Shown one piece after another: positions 21,405 to 32,400 of a stretch of 64,000 nucleotides of DNA; positions within the stretch are counted from its first letter, which is position 1, and every line of letters begins with the position of its first letter. Source of the stretch: Eutypella sp. D-1. Taxonomy: Eukaryota; Ascomycota; Sordariomycetes; Xylariales; Diatrypaceae. The stretch covers positions 2,542,001 to 2,606,000 of the forward strand of contig JAJTTP010000004.1 of NCBI GenBank assembly GCA_023313575.1, given 5' to 3'. The notes beneath the pieces are model-generated. The model had not been told where the DNA came from. It worked only from the letters and a program-made list of their open reading frames with translations, and searched no databases. The translations under genes were made by a program, and so were the position numbers.

Positions 21405-24400
21405 ATGTCGAAAGCTTTGCACCCCCAGGCCAAATTCGATCCCATCCCTCCCGATCTCGATCTTCAAGCTCTCATCGATAGTACCCCCAACTTCAAACGG
21501 GTCGTTACCCTGCCTTTACCACAAATCCAACGTCTGGGTCCTACTGGCTTTGCAAAATTAGTCCGTTTACATGTCATTGAGGGAGGGCGACCATTAGTGA
21601 TTGAAGGGTGGGATAAGGTGTTGCCCCGCGATCTATTCAGTGCAGAATGGCTCGAGAGAACCTATGATAAGAAACAAGAGAATGTACGAGATATCACCGC
21701 CCAGTCCGATATTCCCATGACTACGGGCCATTACCTGCGATCCATGCGACAACTCACCAATCAATGGAGCCCCACCAATTTTCGAGACGAGCGACGCCAG
21801 CGCCTCTATCTCAAAGATATCGACTGCCCCCCAGAATGGCACGAACAACTGAAAAAGGTCATCCCCCCCGACGTCTTTTATATGAACGATAACGTTAGCG
21901 CAACCCCTAACAAGAATACCCGCGCCGATGACATCTTTGGCGCCCCCGACACCACCGCCGCCGTAGCTGGCGACCTCATGAGCAGTCTCCCTGAGGAAAT
22001 GCGCGCCCAGAACCTTATGTGTTACATCGGCCACGAGGGTACATACACTCCTGCCCACCGAGAGATGTGCGCCAGCCTGGGTCAGAATATCATGGTCGAC
22101 GCCTCGGAAGATGATAAGGGCGAAAAGGCTGGCTCCTCTATCTGGTTCATGACCGAGACCAAAGACCGCGAGGTTATTCGCGAGTACTTTCTTTCCATGC
22201 TCGGCCACGATATCGAGATCGAAAAACATTTCGCCCAGATCAATGCTTGGAAGAAGGCGAACTTTCCCGTTTACGTCGTCGAGCAGAAGGTTGGCGATTT
22301 CATTCTCGTACCCCCCCTGGCGCCCCATCAGGTTTGGAATCGAGGCACGCGAACTATGAAGGTGGCCTGGAACCGTACAACCGTCGAAACCCTCGAGATG
22401 GCACTTCGCGAAGCCCTCCCGAAGGCCCGGCTCGTCTGCCGCGACGAGCAATACAAAAATAAGGCTATTATCTACTTCACGCTCGAGAAATATTACAAAG
22501 AGTTACGAGCCGCCGAGGAGTTAACCGATACCGACGCCGACGCGGGCTGGCTAGCTTTAGGACAAGATCTCCTCCCGAAGCAGATGGCACAGGACTTCCG
22601 ACGTCTTTTCAACCTGTACACGGGCATCTTAGTCGACGAGATGTTCGGTTTGAAGCAAGCCGATGTCGAATTTGTCGAATTTGACTCTAATATTACATGT
22701 TCTTACTGTCGTGCCAACATATTTAACCGCTTCCTAACCTGCAAATGCTGCGTGCGCCAACTGCTTAACGGAGACGAGGACACGTACGATATTTGCATGG
22801 AATGCTACGCCATGGGCCGTTCGTGCGTCTGCGTATCTGGCCTGCAATGGTGCGAGCAGTGGCGGTGGGCTGACTTGGTAGATAAGCACGAGACTTGGCG
22901 TTCCATGGTTATTAAGCAGGATGGATTTATTGACATGGAACTATCGCCCCAACCTCTCGAGCTTGCGCGCAAGAAGATCGGTAAGAAATCTGTCGCGCAG
23001 ATATGCCAGGAGCAGCTTCGACGGCGACCATGGAATGATATTACGAAACCCCTAGAGGCGGTGCCCGACGCTCCTCCCGAGGAGTCCGAACCCGAGGTGG
23101 ACGAGAACGGCTATTTGAAAAAGAAGAAGAAGAAGCCGCCTGCTCGCAAGCCCAAAAAGGGTGATGTCCACCGTTGCCATGTATGCTGCCATAAAGACTA
23201 TACCTACAAGCTGAGCTTCTGTACCACTTGTTCGGAAGCATATTGTTATGGTGTGCTCTGGCGAGCCTTTGATACGCAGCCCCAAAGCGTTATGGAGAGC
23301 GAGAACTGGCAGTGTCCCAGGTGTCTCGGCATTTGCAACTGCGGCACATGTAGGCGTATCGGCAATACCACGCCTTACGTGCCCAAAAATACCCTGTTAG
23401 GTCACGATACCCGGCCCGTCGCCGATGATCGCAGTGTCGAGTTTCTAGTCGATTTTCGCCAGCATAACCTCAGTTGGTTGAAGGCCGCCGGTGAAGAGAA
23501 CAGGAGCAAGGAATCGAGACGAATGCTGCGGCTGAGGGAGGAGGCCGATGCAGCGAAGGCCTCTGACCCGACTCTCGCCTTTGCCGACGATGCTGCCCAT
23601 CATGAGGTAGCCAATGGTAATGGCAATGACAATGCCAATGCCAATGGTGTTGCCCCCGTAGCCGACATGGAAGGGGCCTCGGACTACCCCGAGCCGCCTA
23701 TGATAGGTGGTGAGCGGATGATGGGCATGGGATTTTACGAGCAAGACAGCAATAGCGTCGATAGGATTCTGTTCGACGCATTTCAGATGCCCTCACAGGA
23801 CAGCGCACGCGAGCCCGAGATATCGGAGTTCATCAAAAAGACGCTGCGCCTTACCAAGCGTAAAGCACGGGAGGCCGATGACGACCCGGACTTCCAAGGT
23901 CCTCGCACGCAGCCTCGCAAAAAGCCGAAGACGGATATTGATCAGCTGGTCAATCTCGATCCCGCTCTATTCGGCGCCCTCGGTGATCCCAATATGTCTG
24001 GCAGTCCGTCAACGCCAGCCACCGGGACACAACCTATGGCCGATGGTGCTCAGGAGAACGTGGCCGATGGCGCTCAGGAGACTCAGGCCCAGCAGGCTCA
24101 ACCGGAAAAGCGTGTCAGCAGGCCACCACTACCTATAGATCCCCTTCGTCCTACACTACGGAACGCGAAGCCTTTGGCATCATATATCGAGCCCGAGGAG
24201 CCAATTGACGACGCAGACGATACTGTGCCCGTGAGGCTCAGCCCGAAAGACGGCGGGGGCAATAATCCAGATGCCACATCATCGAAAACCCCGGTCGATC
24301 TAGCCATGGACGCCGTTCGTGCTATGACCGCGATGCCGCAGAATACAGCCGTGAGCACCCCGGTCACCACGGGTAAGAGACGTGGACGGCCGCCGCGGAG

Positions 24401-25286
24401 TTCGCTTGCCCCTAGTGCTACGCCTTCTACGGATAAGAATAAGACATCGGTAGAAGCCCCGGCCGTGAGCGCCCCGGCTGCGAGTACCCCGGTTACCACG
24501 GGTAAGAGACGTGGGCGACCGCCGCGGAGCTCGCTCGCGCCTAGTGCTACACCCTCTACGGATAAAAACATCAAGACATCAGCAGCCCCGGCCTCCGAAG
24601 CACCGGCCTCCGTAGAAGCAGAAGCAGAAGCGCCGGTCCCAGCGAGTGCTAAGTACATGTCGATGGCGGAGCGCCTAGCCCTCAGGGGCAAAAAGAAGAA
24701 TATCAAGATCAAAGGGCGGCAGTCTACCATTGCCACGGGATCACGCACTTCGAGCGCGCAGCGCAGTCTTACGGCCACGCCTACGACGGCAGCGGCGCCG
24801 GCAGCGAGCCGATCGAGATCTACTACTGCTACTACCCCATCAACACGAAGTCGGAACGCAGACACGACCACTGAACCAGCCAACCCGGCACCAGAGCCTA
24901 TCAGCGCACCACCCCAGCAGCAGCACGGCCGGCCGGAACTTCGCGACGAGGACTTCGCACCGGACGATCACGACGCTGTCCCCGCCGATGACGATGACGA
25001 TGACTCGGAATCAGAGGCCACGCCGCCCCCTACTAGGAAAGGTCCCACGGTCGTAAGACTCGACCTCGATCACGATTCGGGCTCTGGCTCTGAGTCCGTG
25101 GCGTCGCGTACTGCTAGTTTTACCGATGACGACGATGAGAGTGGAAGTGGAAGTGGAAGTGGGAGCGAGGGGGCTAGGCCGCAGAGAACGTTTGTTGCTG
25201 TTAGGGGACGCGGGAGGGGGAGGGGACGGGGAAGGGGTGGCAGGGGGAGAGGTGGGGGGGTGGTAGGGGGAGGGGGTAGGGGATAG
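21405..25286 (+). CDS. JmjC-domain protein with 4CXXC zinc finger and AT-hooks
   Basis: A single exon of 1293 residues whose start is preceded by CAGCCACC. The JmjC fold covers about residues 150-340. The iron ligands appear intact: HRE (H218, E220) and H308 in APHQVWNRG. This predicts a working 2-oxoglutarate dioxygenase, probably a histone lysine demethylase. A first Cys-rich region spans about 432-485. A 4CXXC_R1 finger (C591-C649, RCHVCCHKDYTYKLSFC...) resembles those in JMJ25/KDM3-like proteins. The C-terminal half is disordered. It has two AT-hooks (GKRRGRPPRSS at about 990 and 1033) inside a tandem repeat, acidic Asp/Ser tracts, and an RG/G-rich tail from about 1264 that runs straight into a G-rich 3' flank. 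It likely acts in the nucleus on chromatin. Substrate specificity cannot be read from sequence. Earlier codons are less biased than the C-terminal half. Confidence 0.9.
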   Translation: MSKALHPQAKFDPIPPDLDLQALIDSTPNFKRVVTLPLPQIQRLGPTGFAKLVRLHVIEGGRPLVIEGWDKVLPRDLFSAEWLERTYDKKQENVRDITAQSDIPMTTGHYLRSMRQLTNQWSPTNFRDERRQRLYLKDIDCPPEWHEQLKKVIPPDVFYMNDNVSATPNKNTRADDIFGAPDTTAAVAGDLMSSLPEEMRAQNLMCYIGHEGTYTPAHREMCASLGQNIMVDASEDDKGEKAGSSIWFMTETKDREVIREYFLSMLGHDIEIEKHFAQINAWKKANFPVYVVEQKVGDFILVPPLAPHQVWNRGTRTMKVAWNRTTVETLEMALREALPKARLVCRDEQYKNKAIIYFTLEKYYKELRAAEELTDTDADAGWLALGQDLLPKQMAQDFRRLFNLYTGILVDEMFGLKQADVEFVEFDSNITCSYCRANIFNRFLTCKCCVRQLLNGDEDTYDICMECYAMGRSCVCVSGLQWCEQWRWADLVDKHETWRSMVIKQDGFIDMELSPQPLELARKKIGKKSVAQICQEQLRRRPWNDITKPLEAVPDAPPEESEPEVDENGYLKKKKKKPPARKPKKGDVHRCHVCCHKDYTYKLSFCTTCSEAYCYGVLWRAFDTQPQSVMESENWQCPRCLGICNCGTCRRIGNTTPYVPKNTLLGHDTRPVADDRSVEFLVDFRQHNLSWLKAAGEENRSKESRRMLRLREEADAAKASDPTLAFADDAAHHEVANGNGNDNANANGVAPVADMEGASDYPEPPMIGGERMMGMGFYEQDSNSVDRILFDAFQMPSQDSAREPEISEFIKKTLRLTKRKAREADDDPDFQGPRTQPRKKPKTDIDQLVNLDPALFGALGDPNMSGSPSTPATGTQPMADGAQENVADGAQETQAQQAQPEKRVSRPPLPIDPLRPTLRNAKPLASYIEPEEPIDDADDTVPVRLSPKDGGGNNPDATSSKTPVDLAMDAVRAMTAMPQNTAVSTPVTTGKRRGRPPRSSLAPSATPSTDKNKTSVEAPAVSAPAASTPVTTGKRRGRPPRSSLAPSATPSTDKNIKTSAAPASEAPASVEAEAEAPVPASAKYMSMAERLALRGKKKNIKIKGRQSTIATGSRTSSAQRSLTATPTTAAAPAASRSRSTTATTPSTRSRNADTTTEPANPAPEPISAPPQQQHGRPELRDEDFAPDDHDAVPADDDDDDSESEATPPPTRKGPTVVRLDLDHDSGSGSESVASRTASFTDDDDESGSGSGSGSEGARPQRTFVAVRGRGRGRGRGRGGRGRGGGVVGGGGRG

Positions 25287-25298
25287 GGGGGGGGGGGG
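25286..25298. repeat. G13 run at the JmjC stop codon
   Basis: The G of the TAG stop begins a 13-G run, followed by more G tracts to about 25317. They continue the G-rich sequence that encodes the RG/G tail. Confidence 0.85.
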
Positions 25299-25517
25299 TA
25301 GGGGGGGGGTAGGGGTAGGTATTTGGGGATTAAAGGTGTTGAAGAAGTGTGTTGGTGTTGATTATTCACTCGGGAGGTTGCTGTGTAGTGCGTGTAATGC
25401 AGTGTGTATGTGTTTTATGTTATGGACTGCACTGGATTGGCTTCCCGTGTTATATCATCGCAATGGAATGGACTGGACTGGCTAGCTTGCTAAGGCTGGC
25501 TAAGGCTGGCTAAGGCA

Positions 25518-25550
<33 letters not shown>

Positions 25551-25770
25551 TGCTATACCCACCTGCGCTATACCCACCTGCGCTATACTCAACTCAACTG
25601 AGCGGAGCTGAATCATATATGTATGCACGTACTTCATCTCACGCGGCGTAGATCAACCCACGTATGCATGTGGATGGATGGAAGGGGATTGGGGGGGGTT
25701 AAAAGGGATACCGTTATTAGTTAGGTATTCACGGCGGTTGGTTTGATTTAATTTATTTATCTTATGGCTG

Positions 25771-25855
25771 GGTGAAATAAGGTGAGGTGAGGTGAGGTAA
25801 GGTGAGGTGAGGTAAGGTAAGGTAAGGTAATGTGAGGTGAAATAAAATAAAATTT
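25771..25855. repeat. (GGTGA/GGTAA)n pentanucleotide array
   Basis: About 14 GGTGA or GGTAA units stand in tandem and then decay into AAATAA units. Confidence 0.9.
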
Positions 25856-26603
25856 AACCCTAAGTAAGGCAAATCAAGGTAAAATGAGGTAAAGTAAAGT
25901 AAATGGAGGATAAAATGGGTTAAATTAATTGGTGATACCTATATACGACTCCTATGTATATTATGCCTATATGACTCCTATCATTTGCATGACATGACAT
26001 GACATACATACCTAGGTACTTATTTGGTAGGTACCTACGTAGGTAGACATATTTTTACTCTCAGGGGGCTTTAAATAATAGTCCCATCCCAAAGTGATTG
26101 ATTGATTAATAGGTTGCCCGCAAATACGACGGCGGAATAATAATAGTACCTACCTACCTAAGTTAGTATTAAGGTCTAGATATAACGAAGCGCTTATAAC
26201 GCCTTCAGGCCTGTATGAATGAATATATGGGGGGATGGGGGATTGGGATATATAGACCTTGGCCTCCGGATAGCTTACCGACCCATCTTACTGTAGGAGG
26301 GGTCAGTGACTATATCTGTCAATATTATCTTGTCTCCTTATGTTTACCTGCCTGCGTGGATGGGCTGTGATGGGTTTGAATCGGGTGGCGTGGCGGAATC
26401 GTTGTCGTATTCATGTATTTATGTATTTATGTATGTGTGTGTGTGCGATTTACTTGGGACGCACGGGTTCATGATGGGATGAAATGGGCACGAGATACCT
26501 AACTACCTAGGTACCGAGGTAACGAACCTACGACAGACAGCGGCGTACCTAGTGTTGAAACGAAACCGCGCTCCTCCGGACCACGAACGAACGAACGAAC
26601 TAA

Positions 26604-26742
26604 CGGGGGAAGAACGGGGGAAGAAAGGGGGAAGAAAGGGAGGGAGGAAGGGGGGAAGGGAGGAAGGGGGGAAGGAAGGAAGGGGGGAAGGAAGGAAGGG
26701 GGGAAGGAAGGAAGGGGGGAAGGAAGGAAGGGGAGAAGGAAT
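26604..26742. repeat. G/A-rich minisatellite, about 16-nt unit
   Basis: Tandem copies of GGGGGGAAGGAAGGAA and shorter variants. The array is strongly strand-asymmetric purine DNA. Confidence 0.9.
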
Positions 26743-26799
26743 GCGCGGTACGGCAACGCTCTGAGGCTGCGATTTAATATGGAGCAGAGCTAAGCAGAG

Positions 26800-27445
26800 C
26801 TGAGCTGAGCACAGCGGAGAAAACGGCGCTGAAACGATCGATGGGATGCTAATGGTGCTTTTTACTATGTATGTATGCCGTCGTTTCGTGTGGTTTGGTT
26901 TGGTTTCTTCCGTCGTTTCTGAGGTGAGTGGGATACAAGTATAATAATTATTGGAATTAAACTGGCTGGAACCTCAGCCATCTTCTAGATACAGGATGGG
27001 CGTCTGCTATAATATGGCTGGCGTCCAGCACCGCGGGGCTTTACTATCGGTCTAATAGGTTAGGTAGGTAGGCAGCCCTTCTTCGAGCTGCGTGCCCTGA
27101 TGGCTATAGGTAAGTTTAACTAACTGACTGACTGGACTGGGGTAAGTAAGCATTGCCAGCCAACTAACGTATCGACTCTTTATCGGACTCGGACTCTCAC
27201 GATCGGTTTGTTTATGCTGATCTTTGGGCTGGGCTGGGCTGAGCCTACCTCGTGACGGAAGACATGATGATGATGATGATGATGTATTTTACGTCCGCTA
27301 CCTAGTGCTACTTTACAGGTCCCCCCCGCCTTCTACGGGTAGGGCTATTTGGTTATGGGAGCTGACACTATGGGACGGCTGGGGTGAGTCCATCCCCAAG
27401 GGCGTATGCGATTTATAGATGCGGCATGGTATGCTACACTGGATA
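26800..27445. repeat. Diverged duplication, copy A
   Basis: Ordered matches to 28950-29450 include GGCGTCCAGCAC, GGAATTAAACTGGCTGG (the other copy reads GGAATAAACCGGCTGG), ATCGACT..TATTCGGACTCG-like sequence, GGTCCCCCCCGCC-like sequence and GGTATGGTATG-like ends. Copy A has extra GGTA, GACT and ATG microsatellite insertions. Confidence 0.6.
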
Positions 27446-28949
27446 CACGTTGAACGTCAACATGTTTGCTCATGCGTGTTCAAGGGCGGGCGATTGTACT
27501 ACATTGTATAAGTCGCGTAGTTCATGAACCTGGCACAGGCATGGGGGATGGATAGGTTGGATTGAGTTGAGTTGACTTCAGTTTACTTGTTGCTGTAGGT
27601 AAGTTAGGTATGCCGGGGCATTCCCCCCCGTCTCCCCTTCCTGCGGGAAGGTTTTGGTTCTCGCGGTTCTAGCGGTTCTGGCGTTGGCTTCTAACCTTCG
27701 ATTTGTATAAAATTACATACCTAATCGCGCACTCGCGCCGAACACTCTGGTCCCGCAGGGCCATAGTTACACACTTACGCCGGCTTGGTTCAGGAGATGG
27801 CACCCAGCCCACTTGGCCATATTAACACCCTCTACTACTCAGAGACGATTAAGCCCTGGAACATCCCTACAACTGGCCGCGAGGGGGACGTAGATAGAAC
27901 TGTCCACGCGCCTGCGGGCCTGAGTTTGCTGGATAGGTTGTGCAATTTGGGTATAAGTAGCGTGGATAGTCCTACCCCAGCACGGCCATATGCCCCATGA
28001 GAGGTTCTGATTGAGGGCTGCTACGTAATCCTGAACCGCCGTTAAACAATACAACTACAACTACAACAACTGACCTATGCGGTTGAAGGGGGGGTAAGTG
28101 ATTTGATTCTTTACCTTTGAAGTGATGTGTGTTGTTGCCCTTCGCACATCCAGTTATGGTTATGGGCGTGCGGTGCGGACTTAGGTGGTATGTAGATACG
28201 TGGTGGCTATGGCCCATCGCGATGGACCTAGCAAAGAAGTCGGCGCGAGTATAGTAGATAGATTGCCTTAACTTCACGTACTGTCTGTAATAACGACTCT
28301 GGAGCAGTGATACCGCGGAATTCGGTCCTAGCCTACATATAGATCGATATTATCATAGTTGAGGGGGGGGGGGGGGGGGAGGTTCTAGGGCTTGCCTTTT
28401 CGCGATCAGTTATAACTAGATATAAGAATTCGGGTACTAGCCGACCCATTTCTTGTTACCACCCGATCCTCAGCAGGCTAAGCCACGGAGAGGCGTCCCG
28501 GCCTTTCTTTTATGCCCATGTCTTACCTACCTGGCCGTTATATATATCTGTGTTGCGTTACTACATGTAACTCCTGTACAACATGCGGCGTGTAGCTGGA
28601 TCAGAATGTGAGATCCCGCGAGATACGAGGCCCCAGCCCTTCGTTTCAGCTGAGCTGAATCATCTCGTTCATCGGCGTGGATCGACCACGTGCATATGGA
28701 GTCAACACCGTCACGGTTGACTTCCATGGCAAATCGAGGACGGGATGGATTAGTAGTGCCCCCCCCCCCCCCTATCCTTCACCAGGACGACTTACATCGC
28801 ATACTTATTACCTACCTACTTAGTATCGCTTCCTTAGACCACGGCCGTATTGTAGGACTGGGACAGTCGTGCTGGCGCGGACACCACACCCACGACAGCG
28901 GCGCAAGCCGAAACCCGCCCCCGACCACTCACTACTCATGCGAGGTCGG
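27446..28949. other. Gene-free spacer between duplicated segments
   Basis: No coding sequence is seen. The segment contains a 17-G run (28363-28379) and a 14-C run (28759-28772). Confidence 0.5.
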
Positions 28950-29450
28950 CACAACATGGAATAGAGAACGCCCTGAAACGATGGGGGGGTGACGATTTAA
29001 CTATGTACGTCGTGTGGCTTTGTCCGTGGGTGAGATATAACTTGTTTGTTGGAATAAACCGGCTGGTAGATGGCGTCCAGCACGCGAGTTCTTACCGGCC
29101 CCAATAGCTTCCGAGCCCCAATGGCAACAAGCGTAAGCAGCCTGCCAGCTTATACACATCGACTGTTTATTCGGACTCGAGGCTCACGATTGTTGAGCTG
29201 ATTCTGGATTGAGCCACTTACTAACTTACTTACCTCATGACAGAAGAGCCGTGTCATCTAGATAGGCGGTTGGACCCCCCCGCCTGCCCTATCAGCTCCT
29301 CTTACCGGCTTCATGCTTCCCGGCCGCTGACCTAACCCTGCCGACGATGAACTGGACGCGAGTCTAGGCCCCGTATCGATGTGGACCGAATCCACTCTCA
29401 AGCGCAAGCGCAAGCGCTGGTGGGCCCGGCGGTATGGTATGTATTAAGGG
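28950..29450. repeat. Diverged duplication, copy B
   Basis: This is the partner of 26800-27445 in direct orientation, about 2.1 kb away. It is shorter because it lacks the microsatellite insertions. Substitutions are scattered and both transitions and transversions occur. Confidence 0.6.
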
Positions 29451-32400
29451 TCGGCGCGAAAGCGGCAATCGAAAGCGCTCTAGAACGGCTAGCGGGAAGG
29501 GGTCCGAGATGGGAATGTATGCACGGCAGTATGGCATAGCATAACAAGCGAGACGGGCAAGCGGGAAGGAGGAAAAATAAATTCGATCAGCCGCAGTAGC
29601 TAGTTGACTATCGAGCGGGTCACACCCGATCCCTCCGTTTGTATGCCGGTCCCGTGGGACGGACGGGGCAACTCCTCAGCTGGACACGATAGCCCAGCTA
29701 GTCCGAAGGATGATCCGCCCCAGGGGAGGAAGGGTTGTGGGGTTTGGTCAGGATCGTGCTGTTGTGGCGAGCTGACGAGGTGGAGAGGGACCGATAAAAG
29801 GAAAAGTCCTGTTACGCATCGGTATAGGCTCGCCTCGACGACGGTCCACACTTGCGACTATGAGGCGGAGTTCATGTGCCGGACGCGCTTCCTCTACTAT
29901 GCGTAGGTAGGGATGGACGTGAACTTGAGAGGATGTCTTAGATACACATGGAATCCACACTCAAGCTTGGCGGTCCTGTGGAAAAACTGACCGGGTCATT
30001 GGGTGAAGCTCTTTGAGCCCCGTCCGGTTTCTTACCTGCCAGGCAAGGTCGTGCAGTCAAGCCGTTATCGCGCACCGCCAGGTTTTACCTCGCGTGCACC
30101 TGCTAATCGTGTGCATGTCTCACCGTTAGCCCATCCTTCTCCCAGCCTCATGGGACGATCCCACATGTCAGTTCAGTGTGCGCAAAGATATACTCGCTTT
30201 CGCCGGCGAGGCTTGCCTTGACCACGCACCCGGTTCCTGATGTTTCGTACTTTTCACACATACACACACACACACGCCCACACTTCACGCTAAGTCCCGG
30301 CATGCAAGGCCTACATCTAGTGCACCACGTAAGACAAAATGACGACGATCGATGATCTTCAGGTAGCTTCAGAGTTGGCTGCACCGGAACAATGGGACGA
30401 CTCCGCACGGAGTCCGCATACATAGATCTAATCGAATACGATGAGGCTCGACCACCAGGATCGACTATATATGCAGGCACACACACTCCATAGTAGATCG
30501 GGGACCTGAAGGATCTGTCCCTCTAGTGTGTGCCCCCCCTCAGTCCGAGATGAGAGCCGATTTGGGATTTGTGCGGATATCTCCGAATTGCCGGAGTCCC
30601 GCACTATCCGAGATGGGATAGGGGGTTGGCTGTTGGCTGTCGGTAGGTATGCCTAAAGTCTGACACGCGCCTGTACCCAGTAGAAAAATAGAGTAGTATC
30701 TACGTCCCCCAATTCGTTATAATATGGGGTATGAGTCGTGGATAGTCTTTCTTGGGCCACTGCCAGTACCTGGCACCTTGGCGGTCTAACCAGGTCCAAC
30801 CAGGTCTTCCCCAGCGCAGGACTCGTTTTTTTGGAGGGCGGACCTTTTTCGAGCACTATCGATATGTAAGGCTGAAAAGGGTGATCTTAACCCCATTGGT
30901 GTCATTTGAAGGATCAACCGGAGCCTAAAAGGGGGGGACGAGTTGACGAGTCTGCGAGTCTGGTTGTCCAAGGTTGTCTATGTAGGAGTGGCGTTTTCAT
31001 CGTTCAGCCATAATGGTTACTCGATAACGTACTTGCCCCGGGTCTGAGTTCCCATGGACACAAACAAGGCTCACCCTGTCACCGCTTTCTTAGGAAGAAT
31101 GCCCTTTTTTTCCCCCTTCATGACTTCGACCCACGTGAATGCATGCTCGTTTCCAGCCTCTCACCTAAAAAAAGAAGTAAAAAGAAAAGAGAAGAAGAAA
31201 AAGTCCACCATCTACAATCCAATTCTTGAGAAGCATCTTGGCATATGAGCTTAAAGAAATTTTCGAGGAAAAGAAATATATCACTCCGGTTTATTTCTTT
31301 TGCTTACTATGTCACCTCACTACTTAGCGGTTGGCAGTAACCTGTCGGTACCCACTTTCGCGTGCCTACCGGCGCGGGCCGGAGGTAGTTAGCCGCTATA
31401 TGACCCACACCCCGGAATCCTATCCGGCAACTGTGGCTGGGCAAGGTTGTAAGGTTCCATCTGTTGTCGTTTTGTAATGATATGTTGTAATCCTTTATTT
31501 TCGTAGAAACTAGAGTTTGCTCGGCATGTTAATCTTATCGAATTCCCAAATTCCGAATTTTTATTCTCGATACATTAAGCCAATCGATAGTTGAGTCGAT
31601 CCTTTCCTAAATAGTATTCCTCCTATATCTCCTATGTACGCATCGGAAGCGATCTCGAGTTTTTAATACGGCTCATTTTGGTGATGCGGGTATCCGCATG
31701 GTGGCCGCATGTCTCACCTGGAAAACCCAGCGCTCTGGAGATTCTTTGGTCAGGCTCGCAGGCTATCCGCCACGCTCGTATGTTTCTTTAATTGGGTATT
31801 GGCACCAAGAGATTTTCAAGAGGACTCTGACGTGCCGTTGAGGAGGTGTTCTGCTCCTCCTCGCAGAGCCTGACGGTTATTCGCTGTAATGCAACTCTAC
31901 AAGACCATTGGCTTGGACCAGAATCAAGGCAGGACATACACCCTTTTGCCGTGTCCAACAGCCTCGGCTGCTTAGGAGTTGAGAGAGGCCACCTGACCAA
32001 GACTAGAGGAGGGGGTTGGCTTGCGGAGCTCACGATCCGAGCAAGATTCGATGACGGGAGGATGGTTCGTCTGCCGAGAGAGCAAACCACCTATCACCAT
32101 GTTCAACATCTTGGGGTAGACGGCGATGAACCAGGAGGGAGAACTGCAACTCTTCTGTCATGCCAAACATTGAATCATGATCTGACGGTGGTACAGGTGG
32201 AAATTGTCAAAATCAAGAAACCGCTACTCGGCTTGCATCCAATGCACATCGAAGGCGTATGTTGTGGAGGTCGATCCGCTGGAAACGGCCCTGATGCGAC
32301 CTCTGTCAAGGCCCTTCGTATGCACGTATGTAAACAGACCGTAAATTCTCCCATGGGACCGCTTCCAAAGTTCCCAGGATTAGGCTCCCCAACCTTGCAA

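Larger units (their letters stand above)
25287..26799. other. Gene-free, microsatellite-rich spacer
   Basis: This stretch holds CTGT repeats (25518-25545), GGCTAA repeats (25492-25516), a (GGTRA)n pentamer array (25771-25855) and TACCTAGGTA palindromes at 26009-26018 and 26504-26513. It also holds a G/A-rich minisatellite (26604-26742). No gene is seen. Confidence 0.65.

Noticed and set aside
24098..24883. 261-codon minus-strand ORF, with another at 21633-22451
   Set aside because: Both lie wholly inside the JmjC gene, antisense to its repeat region or core.
25771..26742. Possible CRISPR-like or regulatory arrays
   Set aside because: The units are 5-16 nt with no unique spacers, so they are simple tandem repeats in a eukaryotic genome.
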